From: Leifsonia poae
Lineage (GTDB): Bacteria > Actinomycetota > Actinomycetes > Actinomycetales > Microbacteriaceae
Length of the DNA stretch: 64,000 bases
Direction of reading: 5' to 3'
Assembly: GCF_027921845.1 (NCBI RefSeq)
Contig: NZ_BSEN01000005.1
Location: forward strand, 62,001-126,000
Below are positions 1 to 7,894 of this stretch, piece by piece; position 1 is the first letter of the stretch; each line of letters begins with the position of its first letter. The notes beneath the pieces are model-generated. The model had not been told where the DNA came from. It saw only the letters and a program-made list of their open reading frames with translations, and ran no database searches. Position numbers and translations under genes: made by a program.

Positions 1-414
1 GCTGGTCTTGCCGTTCGTGCCTGTGACGCCGAACAGGGTGGCCGAGTTCTCGTCGGTCCGGAAGATCCAGGCGGCGACCGCGCCGAGGGCCGCGCGGGCG
101 TCCGAGGTCACGATCACCGGGAGTCCCGACGCGGCGGCGAGCTCTGCGCCCTCCTCGTCGGTGAGTACTGCCACCGCTCCGGCCTCGGCGGCCGCGGTCG
201 CGAAGCTCGCGCCGTGCGCGTTGCGGCCGGGCACCCCCACGTAGAGGTCGCCGGGTTCGACGGCCGAGGTCGCGAGCGCGACACCGGTCACCTCCACGGC
301 GTCGAGGTCGCCTCGATAGTCCAGCCCGAACTCCGCCACCAACTGTGCGAGCGGTCGGGCGACGGGATGCTCGGGGCGCAGAGAAGAGGGCGCCGGTCCT
401 GTCACGGGGCTCAC
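1..414 (-). CDS. murE: UDP-N-acetylmuramyl-tripeptide synthetase MurE, N-terminal part
   Basis: Only the first 138 codons are inside the window; the rest lies beyond the left edge. MurE is the cytoplasmic ligase that adds the third amino acid (meso-DAP, L-Lys or another diamine) to UDP-MurNAc-L-Ala-D-Glu. The visible part has the Mur ligase N-terminal fold (GDLYVGVPG, residues about 55-63) and ends in the ATP-binding loop GVTGTNGKTS. The GTG start at 414 lies 2 nt after the ftsI stop, so the two are co-transcribed and probably translationally coupled; no strong ribosome binding site is visible. Family assignment rests on the P-loop plus position in the division cluster. MurF is the alternative, but the gene directly after ftsI is normally murE. 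Substrate choice cannot be read without the missing C-terminal domain. Confidence 0.88.
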   Translation of the reverse strand, partial: MSPVTGPAPSSLRPEHPVARPLAQLVAEFGLDYRGDLDAVEVTGVALATSAVEPGDLYVGVPGRNAHGASFATAAAEAGAVAVLTDEEGAELAAASGLPVIVTSDARAALGAVAAWIFRTDENSATLFGVTGTNGKTS

Positions 415-416
415 TT

Positions 417-2159
417 TCAGTAGTACGGCGGGTAGTCAGCCGGGCTGGTCGTCGAAGGCTTCACCCGGAAGGTCTTCAGCACTTGACTCATGATCGTGTG
501 GAACAGCGGAGCGGCGGCTGCCGACGAAGTAATGGTAGTCGGGTATCCGAGGTTGACCGAAACGACGTACTGCGGATCGTCCACCGGAGCGACACCCATG
601 ACGGAGACGTAGTACGACGGCAGGTACCCGCCGTGGCCGTCCGGCTGCTGGGCCGTTCCGGTCTTCGCCGCTACCCGGTAGCCCGGGATCTGCAGCTTGC
701 TCGCGAGCTCGCCGGACGTGACGACGCTCTCCATCATCCCGAGGGTCGTGTTGGCCGCCGTCGGCGAGACGACCTTGACCGGCGTCGGCTTCGGAACGTC
801 GGTGACGGTGCCGTCGGGATGCGTGCATCCCTCGACCATCGTGAGCGGGATGCGCGTGCCGTTGTTGGCGAGCGCCTGGTACGCGCCGACCATCTGCATC
901 TGGGTCGCCGAGACGCCCTGGCCGAACATGGTCGCGTACTTGGTCTGGTCGTCCCAGTCGCTGGCCGGGTGCAGGATGCCGGACGACTGTCCCGGATACG
1001 GCATGCCCGTGTCGCTGCCGATGCCGAACTTCTTGAGGTAGTCGTACCGGGTCTGATCGGTGAGCCTGCTGCCGAGGATCGACATGCCCGTGTTCGACGA
1101 GTTCATCAGCACGCCCGTGAGCGTCAGACGCTCGTCGTCGTGGTAGCCGGAGTCGTGCAGGTCCGCGCCCTGGCCCGACTGGAACCGGTACGGCGCGAGC
1201 ACCTCGCTCGTGGGATTGGCCTTGCCCTGGTCGAGCAGCATGCTGGCGGTGAGGGCCTTGAACGTCGAGCCCGGCTCGTACGGGGTGCTGAACGGCAGCA
1301 GACCCCAGTACCCCGGGGATGTCGCGTCGATGTTGTTGGGGTCGAGTGCGGGCCACTGCGCGACCGCCTTCACCTTGCCGGTCTTCGCCTCGACCACGGT
1401 GACGAAGCCGAACTTAGCGCCGACCGCGCCGACCTGCTGGGCCAGCGTCTGCTCGGCGAACCACTGCAGGTCGCTGTCGACGGTCAGCTTCAGGGTGCCG
1501 CCGTCCTTGGCGGCCTTCTGCACGACCGTGCTGCCCGGGATGGCGACGCCGTCGGCGCCGCGTTGATAGGTCTCCGTGCCGTTCTCGCCGGCGAGACAGG
1601 AGTTCTCGCTGTACTCGAGGCCGCCGTTGCCATTGCTCGAGACGTAGCCGAGCAGGTTGCCGGCGACCGCGCCGTTCGGGTACGTGCGGGAGGCGACCTT
1701 CGTGAAGGTGAGCCAGGGGTATGGGAGCTTGTCCAGCTTGTCGAAGGTGGCGACATCCATGCCCGTCTTCACGAGCGCGTACTTCGACTTGGGGTCGTCT
1801 TTGAGCGCCTTGTCGATCAGGGCGACGACCTTCGCTCCGCCCTGCCCGGTGATGGTGCCGATCTTCCCGGCCGCCGTGACCATCTGGGCGCGTCCGCCGG
1901 CGATCGCGTCGGACGGCGACAGCTGGGCGGTGTAGCGGTAGACCGTCGTGGCCATCACGGTGCCGCTCGCGTCGAGGATGCTCCCCCGCGCGCCCGTCAA
2001 CGTCTGCTCGACCTCTTTGGCCGTCACCGACTTCTTCTGCAGTGCGTCGGCCTGCACGACCTGGATGTCCACCAGCTTCGCGCCGAGGATCCCGACGGTC
2101 GCGGCCACGGCCAGCATCGTGAACGCCGTGCGCCTGCGCATCGTCTTTCGCGTGATCAC
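417..2159 (-). CDS. ftsI: Division-specific class B penicillin-binding protein FtsI/PbpB
   Basis: Septal peptidoglycan transpeptidase, 580 residues. It has a short cytoplasmic basic tail (RKTMRRR), one membrane anchor (about residues 11-30), a PBP dimerisation domain, and a transpeptidase domain with all three catalytic motifs: STFK (S298, K301), SSN (354-356) and KTGT (499-502). It is somewhat shorter than many FtsI proteins because it ends soon after the transpeptidase domain and has no PASTA domains. It lies between the FtsL-like gene (19 nt gap) and murE (2 nt gap), the usual order in actinobacteria. The Tyr/Pro-rich end (YPPYY) is a small oddity. Known role: cross-linking of septal wall together with FtsW and FtsQLB. 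Confidence 0.96.
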   Translation of the reverse strand: MITRKTMRRRTAFTMLAVAATVGILGAKLVDIQVVQADALQKKSVTAKEVEQTLTGARGSILDASGTVMATTVYRYTAQLSPSDAIAGGRAQMVTAAGKIGTITGQGGAKVVALIDKALKDDPKSKYALVKTGMDVATFDKLDKLPYPWLTFTKVASRTYPNGAVAGNLLGYVSSNGNGGLEYSENSCLAGENGTETYQRGADGVAIPGSTVVQKAAKDGGTLKLTVDSDLQWFAEQTLAQQVGAVGAKFGFVTVVEAKTGKVKAVAQWPALDPNNIDATSPGYWGLLPFSTPYEPGSTFKALTASMLLDQGKANPTSEVLAPYRFQSGQGADLHDSGYHDDERLTLTGVLMNSSNTGMSILGSRLTDQTRYDYLKKFGIGSDTGMPYPGQSSGILHPASDWDDQTKYATMFGQGVSATQMQMVGAYQALANNGTRIPLTMVEGCTHPDGTVTDVPKPTPVKVVSPTAANTTLGMMESVVTSGELASKLQIPGYRVAAKTGTAQQPDGHGGYLPSYYVSVMGVAPVDDPQYVVSVNLGYPTTITSSAAAAPLFHTIMSQVLKTFRVKPSTTSPADYPPYY

Positions 2160-2178
2160 GATCGAGCTCGTCCCGTCG

Positions 2179-2850
2179 TCAATGCGTCACCGGTGTCGGC
2201 AGCGCTCCGTCCAACGGTACGGTCGGCGCCGCCGGGGTCTTCTTCGGCACGCTCGGGCTTGTCGAACTCCCAGCTTTTCCGTTCGCAGCGGCGGCCGCCT
2301 TCGCCGCGGCCGCGGCTTTGGCTGCGTTCACGGCCTTGGCGGCTTTGGTCTGGACCGCGAGCGGCACACCGTTGAGCAGAGAGTTCGGCACCAGGTTGCC
2401 CGTGCTGCCGGTGACCGTCCCCGCGACGCTGCTGGCCGCGATCGGCGCACCCAGCACCGCGCCGTCGGAGAGCCGCAGGTAGGCCGGGTTGCTGTTGCTG
2501 ACCATGCCGAGCGCGTTCGCGTTCGCCGCCAGGTTCTGCGGCGAGGCGACACGGTTCAGATCTTCGGAGGCGGCCTGGTACGAGCGCTGCAGCCGGGTCT
2601 GCGTGTCCTGCAGCGAGCTGAGCTGGTACGCACCCTGCGAGATGCCGATGCTGAGCAGCAGCTGAGCCACGACGATCCCGAACAGGGTCGCGATGGCGAC
2701 GATCGCGTAGGCGGCCCGTGGACGCGCCCGTCGCTGCGAGCGGGTCGACACGACCTCGAGATGGTTCGGGCGCTCCTCGACGTGCGGCCGGGGCTCTGTG
2801 CGACCGATCCAGCCGACCGACGGCCGCCTTTCGGCCAGGTTCGTGCTCAT
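2179..2850 (-). CDS. FtsL-like septum protein (Rv2164c-type)
   Basis: Predicted bitopic membrane protein of 223 residues. A cytoplasmic basic N-terminus ([11 protein letters not shown]) is followed by one transmembrane helix (about 48-70) and a short coiled-coil stretch (about 76-100, [15 protein letters not shown]), which is the FtsL layout. FtsL family members stabilise the FtsQLB complex at the septum. Unlike the roughly 100-residue enterobacterial FtsL, this protein carries a long extracellular tail with an Ala/Lys-rich low-complexity run (about 168-195) and a Pro/Ser/Thr-rich end, as in actinobacterial relatives. The start overlaps the rsmH stop by 4 nt (ATGA), indicating coupling. Sequence conservation in this family is low, so the call leans on gene order and topology. 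Confidence 0.8.
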   Translation of the reverse strand: MSTNLAERRPSVGWIGRTEPRPHVEERPNHLEVVSTRSQRRARPRAAYAIVAIATLFGIVVAQLLLSIGISQGAYQLSSLQDTQTRLQRSYQAASEDLNRVASPQNLAANANALGMVSNSNPAYLRLSDGAVLGAPIAASSVAGTVTGSTGNLVPNSLLNGVPLAVQTKAAKAVNAAKAAAAAKAAAAANGKAGSSTSPSVPKKTPAAPTVPLDGALPTPVTH

Positions 2851-3836
2851 GAGCCCCTCCTCACGCGTTCCGCGGCGCGCAAGCGCACCGGCGTCGCCCG
2901 CGGATTCGCGGCCTTCTCGTCGTCGTCCGCGAGCTCGGCGCCGCGGATGAGCAGTTTCAGTTCCGGGCGGTGCTCGGGGAGCTCGACCGGCAGTCCGGCG
3001 GGGGCACTCGACGTCGACCGCGTCTGCAGCTCCCGCTTGACGATGCGATCCTCGAGCGACTGGTAGGCCTCGACGACGATCCTGCCGCCGACGGCGAGCG
3101 CGTCGATCGCCGCGGGGATCGCCCGCTCCAGTACAGCGAGCTCCTGGTTCACCTCGATACGCAGTGCCTGGAAGACCCTCTTGGCCGGATGCCCCTGACG
3201 CTGCACGGCGACGGGCGTCGCCTTGGTGATGACGTCGACCAGCTCGGCGGACCGCACGAACGGCTTGTCCGCCCGCGCCTCGACGATCTTCTGCGCGTAG
3301 CGGGCGGCGAGCTTCTCTTCCCCATAGTCGCGGAAGATGCGGCGCAGGTCCGCCTCGCTGTATTCGGCGAGGATCACGGCGGCCGTGAGTTCGCTCGTGC
3401 CGTCCATGCGCATGTCGAGCGGGGCATCCTTCGAGTACGAGAATCCACGTTCCACGCGGTCGAGCTGCAGCGACGAGACGCCGAGATCGAAGAGCACGCC
3501 CTGGATCTCGTCGATGCCCAGGTCGTCCAGGGCGTCGAGGATGCCGTCGTAGACCGTGTGCACGAGGTGGACGCGGTCGCCGAACCGCGCGAGCCGCTCA
3601 CCGGCGATCGCGAGCGCATCCGGATCGCGGTCGAGGCCCACCAGGGTGACCTCGGGGAAGCGCTCCAGGATGCCGGCCGAGTGGCCGCCCATGCCGAGCG
3701 TGGCATCCACGAGCACGGCGCCGGGCTCGCGCAAGGAGGGCTCGAGCAGCTCGATGACGCGCTCGAGGAGCACCGGGGTGTGGATCTGGTCGTCGGTCAT
3801 GATGACGGGGTCGAGCTCCTGGATCCTGATCCCCAT
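2847..3836 (-). CDS. rsmH: 16S rRNA m4C1402 methyltransferase RsmH (MraW)
   Basis: S-adenosylmethionine-dependent methyltransferase that acts on C1402 of 16S rRNA. The N-terminal [13 protein letters not shown] segment and the SAM-binding loop [14 protein letters not shown] (residues about 44-57) are diagnostic, as are [10 protein letters not shown] and [13 protein letters not shown]-like substrate-site motifs. Length (329 residues) is normal. Two starts are possible: ATG at 3836, preceded closely by a GGAA stretch, and ATG at 3800 ([10 protein letters not shown]), whose AGGAG lies 15 nt upstream and is too far away. I keep 3836. It is second in the mraZ operon, 66 nt after mraZ, and its stop overlaps the next gene. 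Confidence 0.95.
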   Translation of the reverse strand: MGIRIQELDPVIMTDDQIHTPVLLERVIELLEPSLREPGAVLVDATLGMGGHSAGILERFPEVTLVGLDRDPDALAIAGERLARFGDRVHLVHTVYDGILDALDDLGIDEIQGVLFDLGVSSLQLDRVERGFSYSKDAPLDMRMDGTSELTAAVILAEYSEADLRRIFRDYGEEKLAARYAQKIVEARADKPFVRSAELVDVITKATPVAVQRQGHPAKRVFQALRIEVNQELAVLERAIPAAIDALAVGGRIVVEAYQSLEDRIVKRELQTRSTSSAPAGLPVELPEHRPELKLLIRGAELADDDEKAANPRATPVRLRAAERVRRGS

Positions 3837-3902
3837 CCATTCCGACCTGGCACCGGGGAAGTGTGTCAGGGCGGCGAATGGCTGGGAGTCGGGCGCCAGG
3901 TG

Positions 3903-4334
3903 CTAGAAGAGTCCCGGGATCACCTCCTCGGTGGTGTTGGCGAATGTTGCTTCCTGCTCGGCCAGGTAGGTCTCCCAGGCCTGGGCGTCCCAGATCTCTG
4001 CTCGGCTGCCGGCGCCGATCACGACGAGGTCGCGATCGAGTCCTGCGTACGAGCGCAGCGTGGTCGGCACCGTCACGCGGTGCTGCTTGTCGGGGACCTC
4101 CGCGCTCGCTCCGGAGAGGAACACGCGCAGGTAGTCCCTCGCCTGCTTGCTGGTCACCGGCGCCTGGCGGATCTTCTCGTGCAGCGACTCGAACTCACGC
4201 TGGCTGAAGACGTACACGCAGTGCTCCTGGCCGCGGGTGAGGACGATGCCGGACGCGAGCTCATCCCGGAATTTGGCCGGCAGGATGATGCGCCCTTTTT
4301 CGTCGAGTTTGGGGGCGTAGGTACCGAGGAACAT
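3903..4334 (-). CDS. mraZ: MraZ transcriptional regulator of the division/cell-wall cluster
   Basis: A 143-residue protein with two tandem SpoVT/AbrB-like repeats: [18 protein letters not shown] at the N-terminus and [13 protein letters not shown] near residue 85. MraZ forms ring-shaped oligomers and binds short GTGG-containing direct repeats in its own promoter, which controls the whole cluster. The start ATG at 4334 has a GGGGGAG ribosome binding site about 6 nt upstream. The N-terminal sequence MFLGTY matches family starts exactly. First gene of the mraZ-rsmH-ftsL-ftsI-murE unit. Confidence 0.96.
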   Translation of the reverse strand: MFLGTYAPKLDEKGRIILPAKFRDELASGIVLTRGQEHCVYVFSQREFESLHEKIRQAPVTSKQARDYLRVFLSGASAEVPDKQHRVTVPTTLRSYAGLDRDLVVIGAGSRAEIWDAQAWETYLAEQEATFANTTEEVIPGLF

Positions 4335-4376
4335 CGGGTACTCCCCCCACTCTTCCGGCCAAGGTTGCGGTGTGGC

Positions 4377-4409
4377 TCCACTTTACTCCACAACCATCCA
4401 CAAAGTCAG
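4377..4409 (-). promoter_or_regulatory. mraZ promoter with three 10-nt-spaced GTGGA boxes
   Basis: On the minus strand a -35-like CTGACT (4404-4409), an 18-nt spacer and a -10 TAAAGT (4380-4385) precede mraZ. Inside and just past the spacer the pentamer GTGGA occurs at 4397-4401, 4387-4391 and 4377-4381, exactly 10 nt apart and therefore on one DNA face. Known MraZ operators are direct repeats of GTGG-type pentamers at this spacing, so this is a strong candidate autoregulatory site. The predicted transcript would have a leader of about 38 nt. Confidence 0.75.
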
Positions 4410-4510
4410 CACCCGGCGCTGAATCGACCCGAAATGGGGGCACAAAGACCCGGAATATCAAGGATGTACGGGGTGGAGGAAAATGGATGGCCCGGGAGCG
4501 TCGAGGACGC

Positions 4511-4540
4511 AAAAAAAGGGCCGATCCGAAGATCGACCCT
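4511..4540 (-). terminator. Rho-independent terminator after the DUF3040 gene
   Basis: Read on the minus strand, a 10-bp stem (AGGGTCGATC / GATCGGCCCT, one G-U wobble) with a TTCG tetraloop is followed directly by seven T residues. The wobble and T-tract fit only minus-strand transcription, so it ends the DUF3040 transcript and insulates the mraZ promoter. Confidence 0.88.
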
Positions 4541-4574
4541 GGTGGTACCGCTCGCGTGGAGCGGAAGGGAGGGG

Positions 4575-4961
4575 CTAGCTCTGCCCGTCCTGCCGCTTGT
4601 CCCACCGATCGTTGAGCTTGTTCATGAACCCGGCCTGCGCCGGCTTGCCCTGCTTGCCCGCGGCGTTGGGGCCATCGATGCCCTCCGGTGCGGCTGCGGG
4701 CCGCTTGCCCGGTGCGATCGCCAGCAGCACGCCGGCGAACATCACGATGAAACCGACGATGCCGACGATGGGCACCTGGATGAAGACTCCGGTGATGAGG
4801 ACGCCGATGCCGACGACGGCGACGAGGATGCCGAGGACGATCGAGCGGTAAGCGGGTCTCCCGCGTCGCGCTCCGACTGTGGCGACGAAATCTGCGTCGT
4901 TCTGATAGAGGCTGCGCTCCATCTCTTCGAGGAGGCGCTGCTCGTGTTCCGAAAGCGGCAT
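4575..4961 (-). CDS. DUF3040 small membrane protein (Rv2169c-like)
   Basis: A 128-residue actinobacterial protein of unknown function. The N-terminal MPLSEHEQRLLEEMERSL is the DUF3040 signature. Two hydrophobic helices (about 40-62 and 65-85) form a hairpin in the membrane, followed by a polar, Ala/Lys-rich cytoplasmic tail. The start has a GAGGGGG ribosome binding site. A TAGAAT -10 element sits at 5004-5009 on the minus strand, about 43 nt upstream. The gene sits beside the division cluster in many actinobacteria, including M. tuberculosis, which suggests but does not prove an envelope role. It has its own terminator. Confidence 0.85.
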   Translation of the reverse strand: MPLSEHEQRLLEEMERSLYQNDADFVATVGARRGRPAYRSIVLGILVAVVGIGVLITGVFIQVPIVGIVGFIVMFAGVLLAIAPGKRPAAAPEGIDGPNAAGKQGKPAQAGFMNKLNDRWDKRQDGQS

Positions 4962-5025
4962 CCGTTTCCCCCTCTTTCCCGGGTTCGAGGCGTTGTGAAG
5001 CTGATTCTAGCTCTGGCGTGGTCGC

Positions 5026-5031
5026 TAGGCT
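5026..5031 (+). promoter_or_regulatory. -10 element, leaderless promoter of the polyprenyl synthase gene
   Basis: TAGGCT lies 6 nt before the GTG start at 5038. With the usual 6-7 nt from -10 to the transcription start, the mRNA would begin at the start codon, which fits the absence of a ribosome binding site. Confidence 0.6.
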
Positions 5032-5037
5032 AGGCGT

Positions 5038-6156
5038 GTGTCAGAAAGCATTCGGTTCGTCGACCTGATCCAGTCCAGAATCGATGGGTTCCTCGATGCG
5101 CGCGCCTCTATTCTCGTCTCCATCGCAGACGAACTCTCCCCGGTCGAGGCGTTCTCCCGGGATTTTCTCAGCGGCGGCAAGCGGTTCCGCGCGCTGTTCT
5201 GCTTCTGGGGATGGCAGGCCGTCCGGTCCTCCGATCCCGGAGCCGATGATCGTGCCGTTCAGGCGGGTGGCGCGCTCGAGGGCGTCGTGTCCGTCGCGAG
5301 CGCACTGGAGATGTTCCACGCAGCCGCCCTGGTGCACGACGACATCATCGACAACTCCGACACCCGACGCGGGGCGGCGTCAGCCCATCGTCGATTCGAA
5401 CAACTCCACGCCGAGAACGGCTGGGAGGGATCGGCCACCGCTTTCGGCACGGGAGCAGCCACGCTGCTCGGCGACCTGCTGCTGATCCTCAGCGACGAGC
5501 TGTTCGACGAGGGCCTCTCCGAGGTGGCCAGCACGGCTGCCCGGCGAGCCGCGCGCGCCGAGTTCAACCGGATGCGCGTCGAAGTGACCGCCGGCCAGTA
5601 CCTCGACATCTTCGAGGAGATCGGCTGGAACACCCAGACAGAGGACGACCAGCTCTCCCGCGCCGAGCGCGTGATCGTCTACAAGTCCGCCAAGTACAGC
5701 ATCGAGGCGCCGCTGGTGATCGGCGCGTCACTCGCGGGAGCGACCATCGGCCAGCTCGAGGCGCTGCGGTCGTTCGGGCTGCCCCTCGGGATCGCGTACC
5801 AGTTGCGCGACGATATGCTCGGGGTGTTCGGCGACGCGAGCGTCACCGGCAAGCCGAGCGGCGACGACCTGCGCGAGGGCAAGCGCACCGTGCTGATCGC
5901 GCTGGCCAGGGAGGCGCTGCCCGCCGGCGCGCGGGCCACCCTCGACGAACTCCTCGGCGACCGCAGCCTCACCGCGCAGCAGATCGAGACCCTGCAGATG
6001 ACGCTCCGGGCATCCGGTGCCGTCGACAAGGTCGAGGAGCTCATCGCCGCCAACGTCGCGCGCGCCATCGCTGCGATCGAGGCGGCTCCGTTGGGAGATC
6101 AGGCGAAGCAGCAGCTCCGCGAACTCGCCGTGACGGTCACCCGCCGCGCGTATTAG
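5038..6156 (+). CDS. Polyprenyl (geranylgeranyl-type) diphosphate synthase
   Basis: All-trans isoprenyl chain-elongating enzyme condensing isopentenyl diphosphate with allylic diphosphates in the cytoplasm. The first aspartate-rich motif is DDIIDNSD (about residues 99-106) and the second is QLRDDMLG (about 258-265); GGKRFRA near residue 47 is the diphosphate-binding site. Length is 372 residues. It lies next to the Rv2175c-like gene, as idsA2 (Rv2173) does in M. tuberculosis. Chain length of the product cannot be read from sequence alone. A second synthase, crtE, is in the carotenoid operon, so this copy more likely serves quinones or other essential isoprenoids. GTG start, probably leaderless. 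Confidence 0.92.
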   Translation: MSESIRFVDLIQSRIDGFLDARASILVSIADELSPVEAFSRDFLSGGKRFRALFCFWGWQAVRSSDPGADDRAVQAGGALEGVVSVASALEMFHAAALVHDDIIDNSDTRRGAASAHRRFEQLHAENGWEGSATAFGTGAATLLGDLLLILSDELFDEGLSEVASTAARRAARAEFNRMRVEVTAGQYLDIFEEIGWNTQTEDDQLSRAERVIVYKSAKYSIEAPLVIGASLAGATIGQLEALRSFGLPLGIAYQLRDDMLGVFGDASVTGKPSGDDLREGKRTVLIALAREALPAGARATLDELLGDRSLTAQQIETLQMTLRASGAVDKVEELIAANVARAIAAIEAAPLGDQAKQQLRELAVTVTRRAY

Positions 6157-6157
6157 G

Positions 6158-6188
6158 CCCGGCGATCCCGCTAAACCCGGCGATCCCG
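6158..6188. repeat. 13-bp direct repeat between convergent genes
   Basis: CCCGGCGATCCCG occurs at 6158-6170 and again at 6176-6188 in the 41-bp gap between the polyprenyl synthase and the convergent Rv2175c-like gene. The second copy overlaps a CCGGCG/CGCCGG inverted repeat that could act as a weak two-way terminator, but no T-tract follows. Confidence 0.5.
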
Positions 6189-6197
6189 GGCGCCGGA

Positions 6198-6539
6198 CTA
6201 GCCGAGGGCCTGGGCGACCCTGCGCACCTCGGCCTTGCGACCGGATCGCAGCGCGTCGATCGGGGCGGTACCGAGGATCTCGTCGTCCTCGATCAGCCAG
6301 TCGACGGCCTCGTCGTTGTCGAATCCGGCGTCCCCCAGCACGATCAGGGTGCCGCGCAGCTCGGTGAGCGGCTCACCGTCTCTCAGGAAGTCCGCCGGCA
6401 CCTTCAGCACGCCGTCGATGCGCTTGGCGGCGAGGTGCTTGTCCTCGATGAGGCGGCGCACACGGCTCACCCCGAGTCCGAGGGCATCGACGAGGTCGGG
6501 GATGGTCAGCCACTCGCGGGCTGGGGCTTGCTCAGTCAC
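6198..6539 (-). CDS. Rv2175c-like DNA-binding protein (predicted kinase substrate)
   Basis: A 113-residue protein with an N-terminal winged helix-turn-helix (WLTIPDLVDALGLGVSRVRRLIED, read in pieces over residues 10-33) and a C-terminal domain typical of the Rv2175c family. In M. tuberculosis the homologue is phosphorylated by PknL, encoded next door, which abolishes DNA binding. Here the PASTA kinase is 1.4 kb away on the opposite strand, conserving the pair. Candidate phospho-threonines near the N-terminus are T2 and T12. GTG start at 6539. The regulated genes are unknown. Confidence 0.85.
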   Translation of the reverse strand: MTEQAPAREWLTIPDLVDALGLGVSRVRRLIEDKHLAAKRIDGVLKVPADFLRDGEPLTELRGTLIVLGDAGFDNDEAVDWLIEDDEILGTAPIDALRSGRKAEVRRVAQALG

Positions 6540-6688
6540 CCCTTAACACTGCCATGACGCGGGCGATCGCGGGAGCGATCCCGATTGTTACGATCGTGTT
6601 AACTCAATTCACACGCGTCACGCTAATTGACTCCTTATTCATTGTGTGTCAGCGTGGGAGTTCGCAACGAGAACGAAGGTGAGTTCGC

Positions 6689-7801
6689 ATGCGCCTGCTC
6701 GAAACCGATGTCACGCCGGATGGACCCTCGGCGCGCCCCTCGCGGCGCGCGGCCCGTTCCGTCTTCGCCACGATGCCCATTGCGATCGCGAGCTCGGTGG
6801 CGGTGACCCTCAACCTGATCACGCCCGCGAACGCGGCTGTACCCGAGACCGGTGAGTCGGAACGCGCGAAGGAGAAGGCTCCGGACACGAACGGCACGAC
6901 GACCGTCGATCTCCGCGACTCGGCGGGGACATCCGCCGCCGAGACCTCGATCGCCGCCGCCCCGGCACGATACCGGGTGCAGAACGGCGACACCGTCTCC
7001 GGCATCGCCGGCCGTTTCGGGCTCTCGACGGCCAGCGTCCTCGCCCTCAACGGCCTCAGCTGGAAGAGCCTGATCTTTCCCGGCCAGGTACTCGCACTCA
7101 CCGGAGCGACGGGCGTGTCGCACCATCGCCCGGCACCGACCGCGCCCGTGCCGTCGACGACGAAGTACCGCGTGGTCTCCGGCGACACGATCAGCGGCAT
7201 CGCCGGTCGCTTCGGCGTCTCCACCGCCGCCGTGCTCAGCGCGAACGGACTCGGCCGTGGCAGCCTGATCTTCCCCGGGCAGCTGGTGACGATCCCCGGG
7301 CTCGCGACCGCGGCGGTCGAGAAGCCCCACGCGGTCTCCGCCCCCGTGGCACCTGCTGCGCGGGCCGTCGTTCCGCACGGCACCGCGATCGTCCCCCTCA
7401 CGGAGGAGATGCGCGCGAACGCCCGCATCATCATCGAGGTCGGACGACAGAAGGGCGTCGACGACTACGGGCTGGTGATCGCGCTTGCGGCCGCCGCTCA
7501 GGAATCGGGCCTGCGCAATGTGCGCTACGGCGACCGCGACTCGCTCGGGCTGTTCCAGCAGCGGCCGAGCACCGGCTGGGGAACGCCCGCCCAGGTGCTC
7601 GACGCGCACTACGCCGCTCGCGCGTTCTTCGGCGGACCGGGCAACCCGACGGCCGGACGCACCCGTGGCCTGCTCGACATCCGGGGCTGGCATTCGATGA
7701 GTGTCACCGCCGCCGCGCAGGCCGTGCAGATCTCCGCCTACCCCACCGCCTACGCCAAATGGGAGCGGTCCGCCCGCGCCTGGCTGACCCAGCTCGGCTG
7801 A
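6689..7801 (+). CDS. Secreted protein with two LysM domains and a lytic-transglycosylase-like C-terminus
   Basis: A 370-residue predicted exported protein. A twin-Arg-like basic N-region (SRRAARS) and a hydrophobic stretch (about 28-50) ending in PANAA form the signal peptide. Two LysM peptidoglycan-binding modules follow (YRVQNGDTVSGIAGRFG and YRVVSGDTISGIAGRFG, about residues 92-136 and 160-205). The C-terminal 130 residues (ALAAAAQESGLRNV, SLGLFQQRPS) resemble the lysozyme-like core of actinobacterial transglycosylase-type proteins, with E271 or so as candidate catalytic Glu. It probably binds and cuts or remodels peptidoglycan outside the cell. It is upstream of, and co-oriented with, the PASTA kinase, which senses muropeptides. 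Start has a GAAGGTGAG site. Confidence 0.85.
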   Translation: MRLLETDVTPDGPSARPSRRAARSVFATMPIAIASSVAVTLNLITPANAAVPETGESERAKEKAPDTNGTTTVDLRDSAGTSAAETSIAAAPARYRVQNGDTVSGIAGRFGLSTASVLALNGLSWKSLIFPGQVLALTGATGVSHHRPAPTAPVPSTTKYRVVSGDTISGIAGRFGVSTAAVLSANGLGRGSLIFPGQLVTIPGLATAAVEKPHAVSAPVAPAARAVVPHGTAIVPLTEEMRANARIIIEVGRQKGVDDYGLVIALAAAAQESGLRNVRYGDRDSLGLFQQRPSTGWGTPAQVLDAHYAARAFFGGPGNPTAGRTRGLLDIRGWHSMSVTAAAQAVQISAYPTAYAKWERSARAWLTQLG

Positions 7802-7882
7802 CGAGCCGGCCGAGATGATCACAAGGCGGTCACAGCCAGCGGCTCCACGGTGTTTTGCAGGGTTCGAGCAGGTCCCGTTCTC

Positions 7883-7888
7883 TAAACT
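7883..7888 (+). promoter_or_regulatory. -10 element, leaderless promoter of the PASTA kinase gene
   Basis: TAAACT lies 6 nt before the GTG at 7895. No ribosome binding site is present, which fits a leaderless transcript. Confidence 0.6.
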
Positions 7889-7894
7889 CGACAC

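Noticed and set aside
7794-7815. Terminator after the LysM gene
   Set aside because: CTCGGC and GCCGAG can pair around the stop codon, but the stem is short, the loop long and no T-tract follows.
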